A stretch of 20,009 nucleotides of DNA from Candidatus Methylomirabilis sp. (GCA_020722945.1 DYJV01000042.1:1-20009), one strand, 5' to 3'. Shown: positions 8,047 to 16,497, numbered from the stretch's first letter. Numbers and translations: made by a program. The notes: generated from the letters alone by a model not told the origin.

Positions 8047-9168
8047 TTAATTTTTTTTATACGAGTATATATATCCCGCTATTATTGCTGTTATTGGTGC
8101 TACTGCTATAAGTCCAAAACTTCCAACTAATGTTTTTAATATTTCTGATGATACCAATGGGAGATTTATAATATTTTGCCAAGGAATCCCCATCCCCATA
8201 AAAAACATCAACATTGTTATATATCCTCCAGAGTAGGCGAAGAGAAGAGTTGTTGTCATTGTTCCCAGAACTGCTCTACCAACAAAGAGTCCCGATTTGA
8301 TTAATTCTTTCATTGTTATTAAGGGATGCTTCTCTTTAATCTCTTTGATTGCTGCTGCAACATCCATAGAGATATCCATTATTGCTCCTGATGAAGCAAT
8401 AAATATGCTTGCAATGAATAATTTAAGTAGATTTATATTTCCAAACCCTGAATATAATAGACTTTCTGAAAAGGGTAAAACAGCACCATGAATTTTGAGA
8501 GGTTTTATAAATATTTCTGTTAAAATGCAGGTCAGTATCAGACCCATAATAGAACCTGAAGCAGCAGAAAAACCAAGCTTTGTAAATCCACCTATGAGAA
8601 AACTTATTACTATGACGAGGGAGGTAATTATCATAAGGGCAATCCACAATGGATCGTAACCTTTTAAAAATAGTGGGATCATTATTTTCCATAATAAGAG
8701 AGCTGAAAATATAAAAGATAAGAGTGCTTTTAATCCTGTTGTTCCTGCTACAAGAATAAGCATAAAGCTAAAAATTCCAAATAGTATAAAGATATATGTC
8801 AATCTGTATACACCCCTTGCAACTCCACTTACAATTTTACCATTTTTATCAGTAGAGAATTCAGCTAAAATAATTTCACCTTTCTGATAAAATTCATCAA
8901 AATCAAGTTTACCGAGAAGCTGATTTGATATTTTAATTTTTTCCCCTTTATATTTCCCCTCAATAATCTCAACTTCGAGTATCTGTGAGCCCATTTTTAT
9001 TATTGTTGTGTGCTCAATTATTGAGTTATCAACTTTTATAACTCTTGCTTTTACTTTATTTGTATTTAAAACTCTTTTATCAAAATCTGTTTCTTTTAAA
9101 AATAGTATTGCTGATAATATTGTTAGAAAAGCTATAAACAGAAGTTCTCCTCTAAATTTATTTTTCAT
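8047..9168 (-). CDS. YibE/F-family integral membrane protein
   Basis: A 373-residue membrane protein of the YibE/F family, whose molecular function is not established. One N-terminal transmembrane segment (about residues 8-24) is followed by a roughly 90-residue soluble domain with beta-rich character, then about seven hydrophobic helices. Family-like features are the run IASSGAIMDISMDVAAAI, a glycine-rich GSIMGL segment and FAYSGGYITML. ATG 9168 has an AGAGGA ribosome site just upstream. The gene lies about 40 bases downstream of the alkaline-phosphatase terminator hairpin on the same strand. It must therefore be transcribed by read-through or from a promoter overlapping that hairpin. Confidence 0.85.
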   Translation of the reverse strand: MKNKFRGELLFIAFLTILSAILFLKETDFDKRVLNTNKVKARVIKVDNSIIEHTTIIKMGSQILEVEIIEGKYKGEKIKISNQLLGKLDFDEFYQKGEIILAEFSTDKNGKIVSGVARGVYRLTYIFILFGIFSFMLILVAGTTGLKALLSFIFSALLLWKIMIPLFLKGYDPLWIALMIITSLVIVISFLIGGFTKLGFSAASGSIMGLILTCILTEIFIKPLKIHGAVLPFSESLLYSGFGNINLLKLFIASIFIASSGAIMDISMDVAAAIKEIKEKHPLITMKELIKSGLFVGRAVLGTMTTTLLFAYSGGYITMLMFFMGMGIPWQNIINLPLVSSEILKTLVGSFGLIAVAPITAIIAGYIYSYKKN

Positions 9169-9207
9169 AATATCCTCTTTTAAATTTTAAACTTTTGGAA
9201 TAAAGAA

Positions 9208-9233
9208 ATTCCCCTCTTTTTTAAGAGGGGAAT
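9208..9233 (-). terminator. Strong rho-independent terminator after alkaline phosphatase
   Basis: ATTCCCCTCTT (9208-9218) and AAGAGGGGAAT (9223-9233) form a perfect 11-base-pair stem with a four-base loop. Read on the minus strand the stem is followed by TTCTTTATT, so it serves the alkaline phosphatase gene that ends at 9272. On the plus strand no T-run follows. Confidence 0.85.
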
Positions 9234-9271
9234 CTAAAAGGAATGATTATTAAGTAGATTTTGTTGAGAAA

Positions 9272-10819
9272 TTAATTTATTAAACCACAATTTGTGAGAG
9301 AACATATCTTTTTGGGCACATCTACGTTGCTCATCTGACCTATAAATTTTTCTGCTCCATTACCTATTGCGTATACAGGAACCGGTAACCCTGTATGGGA
9401 GTAAGAGGTAAAGGTTACTCCTGACAACTCAGCTAAAGTGTGGGTGCACTGAACAGTAAAAGCATCGTATCCACCATAAAGGAGATAATCTTCTTCAGAA
9501 CCTATTATTGCTTTTCCAGCAAGTGTTCTATCATAAGCATCTTCTAACTGTGATTTCTGAAAATCTGTAAGTTGAGAGTAATCAATATTAAAGCTATATT
9601 TAATAAAAGTTTTTATAACATCATCTAAATCTTGAACAACTGGATAATTTAATTTGTTGTTTTTATAATCTGAAACAATCTTAGAAAATTCAATGTAAGA
9701 CATTTTTTGATCTGCAAAATTTGAGAAGTTTGTAGTATATTTTGTTCCTGCAAATCCGATAGTCATACCACCACATTCATGATCACCTGTAACAATTATC
9801 AGTGTATCATTTGGATTTTGGTTGTAAAAATCAACAGCAACTTTAATTGCATTATCAAAATCTATAACCTCTTTTATTGAAGAAGCAGCATCATTTGCAT
9901 GGTTTGCCCAGTCTATTTTCCCACTTTCAACCATCATAAAAAATCCACTTCCCTTTGTATCATTAAGGAGTTCGATACCTTTTTTTGTGTATTCTGCAAG
10001 TGTGATAAATCGCTCTTTATCATTACCGTAATATGCCTGATCAATAGCATAATAAAGTGCAGCATCTTTATCAAGACCTGTAGATGGATTTACTGCCACA
10101 ACTCTCTGATTATCAGCATATTTAAGAGCATCAAAATCGCTTCTTGTATTTACATATTTCATACCGCTCTCTTTTATTATATCTACAACATTTTTTTGAT
10201 CTTTATTTGGTCCTGTAGGTTTTTTAAAACCACCTCCAGCGAAGTAATCAAAACCGCTTGTTGGTATTTGAAGAGCGATCTCGTAGTAGTCATTTCTTGA
10301 AGCTTGATGAGCATAAAAAACCGCTGGTGTTGCATGATCGATAGATACGCTGCTTACAATACCTACTTTTCTACCCATTTTTTTGAAAGCTTCAGCTATT
10401 GTAGGATATTTTATTGTTGCATTAGGATCCATAGAAATTACACCAGATTTTGTTTTATATCCTGTTGCCAATGCAGTTCCTGTATCAGCAGAATCAGGAA
10501 CAAATGAATTTGTTCCAAAAGTTGTTGCAATCCCTAAGTAGGGGAAAGATGTAAAACCAATTTTTGGCATTGATTTAAGAATATCGTATGAATAGTCGTT
10601 ATTTGGAAAAGGGTAACAGTTTTTAGAACTTGCTTTCCCATTTTCACATGCATTCTGAAGTGAAGTAAGGTAATATTCAGCAGAATTTACCTGAGGTATA
10701 GACATCCCATCACCGATAAAAAGGAATACATATTTGGGACCACTTGCCTCAGATATAGATAGTAAAGAAAATACAAAAAAGATAATTGAAAAGATGTAAC
10801 AGGTAAAATTTTTTTTCAT
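9272..10819 (-). CDS. phoA: Alkaline phosphatase (PhoA family), exported
   Basis: A 515-residue alkaline phosphatase that would release orthophosphate from phosphomonoesters outside the cytoplasm. An N-terminal signal peptide is clear (MKK, hydrophobic core to about residue 20, likely cleavage after SEA at 25). Catalytic and metal-binding motifs are present: IGDGMS with Asp37, PDSADTGTALATGYKT with nucleophile Ser110, DHATPA at 161-166, ESGKIDWANH with Glu298, Asp303 and His307, TGDHECGG with Asp346-His347, and SHTGLPVPVYAIG with His475. ATG 10819 has AAGGAGAG upstream. Cysteines in the N- and C-terminal regions could form disulfides in the periplasm. Expression is probably linked to phosphate supply as in other PhoA enzymes, but I cannot identify a clear Pho box upstream. 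Confidence 0.93.
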   Translation of the reverse strand: MKKNFTCYIFSIIFFVFSLLSISEASGPKYVFLFIGDGMSIPQVNSAEYYLTSLQNACENGKASSKNCYPFPNNDYSYDILKSMPKIGFTSFPYLGIATTFGTNSFVPDSADTGTALATGYKTKSGVISMDPNATIKYPTIAEAFKKMGRKVGIVSSVSIDHATPAVFYAHQASRNDYYEIALQIPTSGFDYFAGGGFKKPTGPNKDQKNVVDIIKESGMKYVNTRSDFDALKYADNQRVVAVNPSTGLDKDAALYYAIDQAYYGNDKERFITLAEYTKKGIELLNDTKGSGFFMMVESGKIDWANHANDAASSIKEVIDFDNAIKVAVDFYNQNPNDTLIIVTGDHECGGMTIGFAGTKYTTNFSNFADQKMSYIEFSKIVSDYKNNKLNYPVVQDLDDVIKTFIKYSFNIDYSQLTDFQKSQLEDAYDRTLAGKAIIGSEEDYLLYGGYDAFTVQCTHTLAELSGVTFTSYSHTGLPVPVYAIGNGAEKFIGQMSNVDVPKKICSLTNCGLIN

Positions 10820-11257
10820 TGCTCTCTCCTTTCTGTTTAATTTTTTTGTTTGATTTTTTAGTTAACATTGAAATAATTTTTAACTTTAATTTTTACTTTT
10901 AAAAGTCACCTCCTCTCTATTAAGTTTATCATTACTATTCTAAAGGTTTATATTTAATATCTCTTTTTTAAGCACACTTAAATATATCATATTTTTTAAA
11001 TTTACAAGTAATTACAGATACTTTTTACATTATTTTTACAATGAGTAGGTTTTAGTAAAATGAAAATAAAGGGTGTTTGTGAAAAATAATTTTGGAATAT
11101 TTAAATATATTTAGGAAGATATTTAATTTTTTATTTTAAGATGATTTTTGATATTTTAAAAAATATTTTGAATTTTTGTGAAAAAGAGATTAAAAATTAT
11201 TTATTCTCTTAAAATGTTAACAGTATAGTCTCAAAGTCAACTAAAAATTCTCAACAT
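10820..11257. other. Gene-poor AT-rich intergenic region upstream of phoA
   Basis: About 440 bases lie between the divergently placed alkaline phosphatase gene and an IS remnant, and no credible coding region is seen. The segment nearest phoA should hold its promoter and leader. It contains the perfect palindrome ACTTTTAAAAGT (10895-10906), directly next to a minus-strand AGGAGGTGA that looks like a full ribosome-binding sequence with no suitable start codon. The rest is very AT-rich and shows no convincing repeats apart from the left arm of an inverted repeat at 11209-11218. Confidence 0.6.
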
Positions 11258-11262
11258 TTTAA
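11209..11262. repeat. 10-bp inverted repeat beside the transposase remnant
   Basis: TTAAAATGTT (11209-11218) and AACATTTTAA (11253-11262) are exact inverted copies separated by 34 bases. The right arm enters the decayed transposase frame. The pair may be a remnant of the insertion or a protein-binding site; AT-richness makes chance possible. Confidence 0.45.
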
Positions 11263-11491
11263 CAAAACAATTAAAAAAGATATGACAAAAACATACTATT
11301 ACGAAACGATAGAAGAGCTTAAAAAACACTTGATGAGCTATTTGCTTTATTACAATCATCAAAAGAAACTAAAGGCCTTGAAATTTAAAAGTCCGTATGA
11401 TAGGCTACTTGAGAAGTTTAACTCAAACCGTGAATTTTTTAAAGATAACCCTTACTATAAGTTGAGGGGACTAAACACTTCTTTAGCATAA
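11258..11491 (+). pseudogene. C-terminal remnant of an IS481-type transposase
   Basis: The frame reads FNKTIKKD and then, from the ATG at 11282, 69 residues ending in LRGLNTSLA. The pattern YYYE, a leucine-rich helix, YNHQKKLKALKFKSPYDRL and FKDNPYYKLRGLNT matches from memory the end of integrase-core transposases in the IS481 group, where YN..K.LKAL..KTP....F..NP......GPNT is typical. Complete enzymes are about 300 residues or more, so the N-terminal DNA-binding part and most of the DDE core are missing. No Shine-Dalgarno sequence precedes the ATG. Possible ends are TGTTA at 11215 and TAACA at 11494, but only five bases match. It is a decayed mobile-element scar rather than a gene. Confidence 0.7.
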
Positions 11492-11540
11492 CAAATTTAA
11501 CTCAATTTTATATTATATCAATAAGAAAGGGGGTAAAGGT

Positions 11541-12029
11541 ATGGCTGTTGATAAATCTTTGATAGCTCCTTGTGGGCTTTATTGTGGGGTGTGTGCAATT
11601 TACATTGCTGATAGGGATAACAATATCAAATTAAAAGAGAAGTTGGTGAATCTTTACAAAGGTAATTCAGGTAAAGGGACATTGGTGGGGAGTGAAAATC
11701 TATCAGTAAATGATATACACTGCAAGGGATGTTTATCAGATGATGTTTTTTTCTACTGCAAAAAGTGTGAGATAAAGGATTGCAATAGTGATAAAGGTTA
11801 CGAGGGGTGTTATGAGTGTAAAGAGTTCCCTTGTGAATATATTCAAAATTTTCCAATGGATGTTGGTAAAAAAGTTATTTTACGAGCTATCCCATATTGG
11901 AAAGAAGTGGGCACTGAAAAATTTATTGAAGATGAGGAAGCAAGATATATCTGCCCTCAATGTGGAAATCACCTTTTCAGGGGAGCAGTGAAGTGCAATC
12001 AGTGTAAAGCAGTTTTAGATATCGATTAA
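11541..12029 (+). CDS. Cysteine-rich DUF3795 protein
   Basis: A 162-residue protein with 15 cysteines. The N-terminal APCGLYCGVC (residues 9-18), the CKGC pair at 61-64, CxxC at 73-76, the cysteines at 81, 90 and 93, and CKEFPC (93-98) match the DUF3795 family pattern, whose function is unknown. The C-terminus adds a zinc-ribbon-like unit, CPQCG (138-142) with CNQC (152-155). The protein probably binds zinc or an iron-sulfur cluster. No signal peptide is seen. ATG 11541 has AAGGGGGT seven bases upstream. It stands alone between an IS remnant and a hairpin, so nothing in the neighbourhood indicates its role. Confidence 0.85.
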   Translation: MAVDKSLIAPCGLYCGVCAIYIADRDNNIKLKEKLVNLYKGNSGKGTLVGSENLSVNDIHCKGCLSDDVFFYCKKCEIKDCNSDKGYEGCYECKEFPCEYIQNFPMDVGKKVILRAIPYWKEVGTEKFIEDEEARYICPQCGNHLFRGAVKCNQCKAVLDID

Positions 12030-12133
12030 ATCACCATCTCCAAATTTAGAAAATTTAAGATTTTATTGAAATTGGATTAGAAGTTGTATATTTTTTTACT
12101 TTTTAGAATTTTTTAGAAAGAGGATGTTACTTT

Positions 12134-12163
12134 AAAGGGCGTTTTTTTATCATGCCCCCTTTT
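12134..12163 (+). terminator. Probable terminator of the DUF3795 gene
   Basis: AAAGGGC (12134-12140) pairs with GCCCCCTTT (12154-12162) with a two-base bulge, and T residues follow. A flanking GATG/CATC pair (12123-12126, 12165-12168) could lengthen the stem. It lies about 105 bases after the stop. The T-run is short. Confidence 0.45.
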
Positions 12164-12415
12164 GCATCTTTTATACTCTGCATTATAATAAAAGCATCTT
12201 TGTCTATTAACAATTTATGGATAAACGTTTATATTTTAATTCTTTTATTTAGATTGCTTAATTTTTAATCCTTACTGGTTGAGAGGTTAGTAAAAAATCA
12301 AGTTTTATATTGTTGTCAATTAGATGCCTTTGTGTAATTATATTATAAAGTTTCAAAATTTAATTATAATTGCATTACAAATCAATAATATCAACTAAAG
12401 ATTTAGTTTTTATTG

Positions 12416-12432
12416 ACTCCAAATATTGGAGT
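12416..12432 (-). terminator. Hairpin downstream of the acyl-CoA ligase
   Basis: ACTCCAA (12416-12422) and TTGGAGT (12426-12432) form a perfect seven-base-pair stem with a three-base loop, 13 bases beyond the ligase stop. On the minus strand the following sequence is CAATAAAAAC, without a T-run, so this is a weak or processed 3' end rather than a classical terminator. Confidence 0.4.
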
Positions 12433-12444
12433 TGGAGATTAATT

Positions 12445-13995
12445 TTAAACTGAGTATCTCTTTTTTAATGGGACTTTTGTAATTTTACCAGAGCCTGTTT
12501 TGGGTAGAGCATCTATAAATTCAACCGATTTAGGTGCTTTGTATGATGCTATCCTACTTTTTGCAAAATTTATTATCTCATCTTCAGATGCACTCATTCC
12601 ATCTTTTAGAACTACAAAAGCTTTGACTATTTCTCCCCATTTTGGATCTGGAACCCCGACAACTGCAACTTCAAGAACCTTTGGATGTTCGTAAATTAGA
12701 TACTCTACCTCTGTTGAATAAACATTTTCACCACCTGTGATTATGATGTCTTTCTTTCTATCAACAATATTTATATACCCCTCTTTATCTATTGTTGCAA
12801 GGTCACCTGTTTTCAGCCACCCATCAGGGGTAAAGGCTTTCTCTGTCTCTTCTGGCATCTCCCAATAACCGGGAGTTACAATATCACCCTTAACGATTAC
12901 TTCACCCACCTCTTTATCATTGTGCACTACTTCTGTGAGATCATCTTTAACAACTTTAAGTGATACTCCAAGAAATTCACGACCTGTTTTTGCTTTAAAT
13001 CTAAATTTATCTTCACTATTAAGATTAAGGAGATTTTTCTTTAAAATAGATACTGTAAGGTATGGGCTTGTTTCGGTCATACCGTATGTTTGGATGTAGT
13101 CTGATTTAAATTTATCCATTATCTTTTTTACAAGATCTGGTGCAATAGGAGCTCCTCCACTCAAAATAGCTCTGATACTTGAAAGATCATAATTCTCTAT
13201 ATTTTTGAAATTTATGAGCATATTTAGCATAGTGGGGACCATATTGCTGATTGTTACTCTCTCTTTGGCGATAAGTTCAAAAACAACATCTTCTTTAAAA
13301 TCGTTGACCATTGTGTGTTTTGCTCCAACAGCAGTAAATGCAAATGTTGCCCACGCATCAGCCAGATGAAACATAGGAGCAGCGTGAAGCCAATTATCGT
13401 TGTCTCTAATATTAAATTCAGCAATTGCACAGATAGAGTGAGTTGTAACATTTTTGTGTGTAAGCATTACCCCTTTAGGTTTACCAGTAGTTCCACTTGT
13501 AAAGTAGAGATGGGCAATATGGTCATCTGTAAATTCAACACTTTTAAACTCCAAAGGGTCTTGATTATCTTGAATATTCTCAATATAAACCCCGCTCCAA
13601 CCTTCAGGTATAGTCTCACCTGTCCAGATTATCTTATCTATAGAGTTTCTGATTGGTTCAAGCTGTTTTAGGTATCGCTGATTTGTAATGAGTAACTTTG
13701 AATGGGAACTTTTAAGTATATACTCTATCTCATTTGAAGATAGCCTTGTATTTATTGAATTTAAGATTATCCCGCATAAAGATGCTGCAAAGTAAGCTTC
13801 ATAATAGTAGTGACAGTTAAAATGTATAACAGATAAAACATCACCCTTTTTTAACCCCTGTTTCTGAAAGTATGATGAAAGTTTCAAAACTCTTTTTAAA
13901 ATATCTTTATATCTGTATCGAATAGAGCCGCACACTATAGCTTCATAATCAGGGTAAAGCTTTTCAGCTTTTATCAGAAAATCATGAATCAACAT
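12445..13995 (-). CDS. AMP-forming acyl-CoA ligase (fatty-acid-CoA ligase-like)
   Basis: A 516-residue adenylate-forming enzyme that would activate a carboxylic acid to its CoA thioester using ATP. Motifs are the P-loop YFTSGTTGKPKG (164-175), YGMTETS (304-310), the hinge GWLKTGDLATIDKEGYINIVDRKKD (within 392-416), the pantetheine-tunnel segment GGENVYSTEVE (421-431), and PKTGSGKITK with catalytic Lys504. The overall pattern fits medium/long-chain fatty-acyl-CoA ligases, but the substrate cannot be read from sequence. ATG 13993-13995 has GGAGG upstream. The start overlaps the end of the TRAP permease by 14 bases, so the two are almost certainly co-transcribed and translationally coupled. The transported molecule is then probably the acid activated here (inference). 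Confidence 0.9.
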   Translation of the reverse strand: MLIHDFLIKAEKLYPDYEAIVCGSIRYRYKDILKRVLKLSSYFQKQGLKKGDVLSVIHFNCHYYYEAYFAASLCGIILNSINTRLSSNEIEYILKSSHSKLLITNQRYLKQLEPIRNSIDKIIWTGETIPEGWSGVYIENIQDNQDPLEFKSVEFTDDHIAHLYFTSGTTGKPKGVMLTHKNVTTHSICAIAEFNIRDNDNWLHAAPMFHLADAWATFAFTAVGAKHTMVNDFKEDVVFELIAKERVTISNMVPTMLNMLINFKNIENYDLSSIRAILSGGAPIAPDLVKKIMDKFKSDYIQTYGMTETSPYLTVSILKKNLLNLNSEDKFRFKAKTGREFLGVSLKVVKDDLTEVVHNDKEVGEVIVKGDIVTPGYWEMPEETEKAFTPDGWLKTGDLATIDKEGYINIVDRKKDIIITGGENVYSTEVEYLIYEHPKVLEVAVVGVPDPKWGEIVKAFVVLKDGMSASEDEIINFAKSRIASYKAPKSVEFIDALPKTGSGKITKVPLKKRYSV

Positions 13996-16090
13996 TAGAT
14001 AAATCCTCCACTTTTCTATTTTGAATTATCTTTTTTACAATAATAAATATTCCCGGCAGCAGTAAAATTAGGTTAAGATATAAAGATGGATAGAACATAG
14101 CTACCCCTAAAGTTGTCATAATTATCCTCTCTGTTTTGGTTAAATTTACACGGAAAAACCCTGTTGTCCCAATTATAAGAAATAGCGTTGCGACTCCTGT
14201 GAGTATAAATTTGATGGCAATAGTAAAGACTCCCTGAAGATTGCTGTTTTGCTCTAAAAATGGGATAATCAGAAGAGCAGTTCCGAAGTAGGAGCATATA
14301 AATGATAAGCCAATAAGATATTTTGGCAGTGCAACAATTGCAGAGTAGATGCCTGTCTTAATAGGATTTGTCCCAAAAACAGAGGATGATGCATAGACAG
14401 ACAAGCCAACAGGTGGAGTAACCTCTGACAAAACAGCATAGTAGAATAGGAACATATGTGTTGAAAGGAGTGCTGCATTTTCTGGGATACCTGCTGCTAC
14501 TGCAAGTTTCAATATTGCTGGTGCAGTAAGAGCTGATGTCAAGACATAGGTTGCAATAGGTGGAATACCCATTCCGAGGATAATACTGAATATTGCTGTA
14601 AAGATTAGTGCAAAAAATAGGTTTCCTTTTGAGAGTTCTGAAAGTAAAACTGAAAATTTGGCTGCAACTCCGGAAGTAACCATCATTGTCATAACAATAT
14701 TTGCAGCACCCACAGCGACTCCTATATGGATAAGAGATTTAAAGCCATTTGCAAAACCTAAAGTTACTTTGGAATAGTGTGGTCTCATAGATGGTGCGAT
14801 GTATGCCAAGATAATAAAGAGAAAAGTTGATAAAACCACAGATATATTGACAGCAAAACCTAAATATATCATTGATAATATTAGAATTATAGGGAGAAAT
14901 ACAAATGAATGTTTTAAAAGATACTCTTTATCTACATTTATGGGGAGTTCTATTGTTTTTATCTTATCTTTTCTCACATAAAATTCGTTGTATAGCCAAA
15001 TTCCAAACAGATATATTAGCATTGGTCCTACTGCCATAACTATTATATGTGTATATGGAATGGCAAGAAGTTCAACCATCAAGAATGATATAGAACCCAT
15101 GATTGGTGGTGTTATGTAGGCTATAGAGCCAACAGTAGCAACAATTCCTGATGCTATATAAATGTTGTATTTTGCTCTCTGATAAAGATCTCTTGTAATT
15201 GTTGCAACAAATTGGGTGTCAGCAGCACCAGAGCCTGAAAATAAACCCATAAAAACTGCAAGGATACAAGACACTCTACCTGGTGAAGCGGGATGTTTGC
15301 CAACGAGAGCAAGTGCTATGTTGGATATGATTTTGCCAAACCCAAGTTCTGTAACTACTCCGCCAAGAATTGTAAAATAAACGAGATATTTAAGGGATAC
15401 ACCTGTTATTACGCCAAATAGACCTGCTTCTGTCTCGCAGTAAAGTTTCCCAAGTATCATATCAAAGCTGAAACCTGGTCCAGAAAATTGACCAGGGATT
15501 AGATTGCCATAAATATTATAAATTATAAATAAAAGTATAAGTATGGGTAAAGCTGCACCAATGACCCTGTATGTTATTGTGATAAGGAGATAAATCTCCA
15601 AAAAAGACATTACAAGATCAAATGGTTCGGGGAGTATTGCCCTATATATAAGATTTTCGTAGTTGATAATTAGATAAAATGTAGGGAGTAATATTAAAAC
15701 TGCGTTTAAAATATTCAGAAAATTTAATTTTTTGGTAAATATAGCAGATGAGATGGTTACTGTCCATATAATTCCAGCATATATTTTGTAAATTAATGGG
15801 AGATTGATCTCCCAGAAAGAGTATAAAGGGATAAATGACATAATTAGAAATATTAGTGTAAAAAAATTAAATTTGCTGCTTTCCGATTTATCAAAAATGA
15901 TAAGGAAGCCAGCAAAAATGAGTAAAGATATATGAACAGTACGCTTGACTTGGGTTAGGCTAAGAATAGAGATATGGTAATTTGACAAAGGTGTAAATGG
16001 ATGAATAACAAGATAAATATGATAGAGAGCAGAGGTCAAAAGAGTCCAAAATATTATTTTTTTGATAAAAGATTTATAATCTTGGGCCAT
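13982..16090 (-). CDS. TRAP transporter fused permease (DctQ-DctM fusion), TAXI type
   Basis: A 702-residue, highly hydrophobic inner-membrane protein with about 16-18 predicted helices. The N-terminal third has spaced helices like the small DctQ subunit. The rest resembles the large DctM subunit, with VFMGLFSGSGAADTQFVATI, YITPPIMGSISFLMVE, GMGIPPIATYVLTSAL and EVTPPVGLSVYASSS as family-like segments. It would carry an organic acid into the cell with a sodium or proton gradient, using the TAXI binding protein encoded upstream. ATG 16088-16090 has GGAGG at a normal spacing. The start lies 37 bases inside the end of the preceding open frame, and the end overlaps the acyl-CoA ligase start. Confidence 0.92.
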   Translation of the reverse strand: MAQDYKSFIKKIIFWTLLTSALYHIYLVIHPFTPLSNYHISILSLTQVKRTVHISLLIFAGFLIIFDKSESSKFNFFTLIFLIMSFIPLYSFWEINLPLIYKIYAGIIWTVTISSAIFTKKLNFLNILNAVLILLPTFYLIINYENLIYRAILPEPFDLVMSFLEIYLLITITYRVIGAALPILILLFIIYNIYGNLIPGQFSGPGFSFDMILGKLYCETEAGLFGVITGVSLKYLVYFTILGGVVTELGFGKIISNIALALVGKHPASPGRVSCILAVFMGLFSGSGAADTQFVATITRDLYQRAKYNIYIASGIVATVGSIAYITPPIMGSISFLMVELLAIPYTHIIVMAVGPMLIYLFGIWLYNEFYVRKDKIKTIELPINVDKEYLLKHSFVFLPIILILSMIYLGFAVNISVVLSTFLFIILAYIAPSMRPHYSKVTLGFANGFKSLIHIGVAVGAANIVMTMMVTSGVAAKFSVLLSELSKGNLFFALIFTAIFSIILGMGIPPIATYVLTSALTAPAILKLAVAAGIPENAALLSTHMFLFYYAVLSEVTPPVGLSVYASSSVFGTNPIKTGIYSAIVALPKYLIGLSFICSYFGTALLIIPFLEQNSNLQGVFTIAIKFILTGVATLFLIIGTTGFFRVNLTKTERIIMTTLGVAMFYPSLYLNLILLLPGIFIIVKKIIQNRKVEDLSNVDS

Positions 16091-16497
16091 ACTACCTCCA
16101 TATTTATACAGTCGTTTGATATCTCGATCTTGCTATCTCTAATAGATAGTGAGATCCCAATCATTGAACAGTAAGAGAGTTTATCTTTTCTCTCTTTTGA
16201 TAGCAAATTATTAATATCGTAGCTTCCAGATGTGTAGTAATTGAGAGTTTTAATATCTGTCCCCATATAAAAATTGGAAAAGTTAAAAGGTGTGTTAAAC
16301 CTTATCTCAACTTTTGAGCCAGTTACAGAGTTATTAAAACAGACTTTTATTTTATCCCATGGAAGTAAAAAATAAATTTTGGATAAAGAAGAAGTATTTA
16401 CAATTACTACTCTGACAAATAAGAGCAGTATAAGAGCAAAAATAAAAAAGAGGGCAGTAAATGCCCTCGTATATGATATTTTGTTAAATCTGATTAC
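16054..16497 (-). CDS. DUF1850-like open frame without a canonical start codon
   Basis: A continuous minus-strand frame of 147 codons runs from the end of the TAXI gene into the TRAP permease. It encodes a hydrophobic N-terminal helix (ALFFIFALILLLFVRVVIV), then a soluble part with VCFNNSVTGSKVEIRF, which resembles the YTHSV..PVEE region of DUF1850, and ends VVWPKIINLLSKK. DUF1850 proteins commonly lie between TAXI and fused TRAP genes, which supports the call. However, the only in-frame ATG is at 16264-16266, after the conserved part, and no GTG or TTG occurs earlier. Non-standard candidates are ATC at 16492-16494, which overlaps the TAXI stop, and ATT or CTG after the hairpin at 16450-16468. 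It is either a gene with an unusual start or one that has lost its start. The usual HSV histidine is Asn here. Confidence 0.5.
   Translation of the reverse strand, partial: VIRFNKISYTRAFTALFFIFALILLLFVRVVIVNTSSLSKIYFLLPWDKIKVCFNNSVTGSKVEIRFNTPFNFSNFYMGTDIKTLNYYTSGSYDINNLLSKERKDKLSYCSMIGISLSIRDSKIEISNDCINMEVVWPKIINLLSKK
16450..16468 (-). terminator. Terminator or attenuator hairpin after the TAXI gene
   Basis: GAGGGCA and TGCCCTC form a perfect seven-base-pair stem with a five-base loop. On the minus strand it is followed directly by TTTTTTATTTTT, a classical rho-independent terminator. It lies 25 bases after the TAXI stop and upstream of the permease. Partial termination here would give more binding protein than permease, as is common in such operons. 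Confidence 0.85.

Larger units (their letters stand above)
12030..12444. other. Intergenic region with hairpins between convergent genes
   Basis: About 415 bases separate the DUF3795 gene (plus) from the acyl-CoA ligase (minus), whose ends converge. No coding region is visible. The region holds a G/C-rich hairpin at 12134-12163, an AT-rich palindrome AACTAAA-GA-TTTAGTT near 12394-12409, and a second hairpin at 12416-12432. The remainder is plain AT-rich sequence. Confidence 0.6.

Noticed and set aside
9899-10507. Plus-strand frames of 133 and 67 codons opposite phoA
   Set aside because: They are antisense shadows of a well-supported alkaline phosphatase, with low-complexity composition and no ribosome sites.
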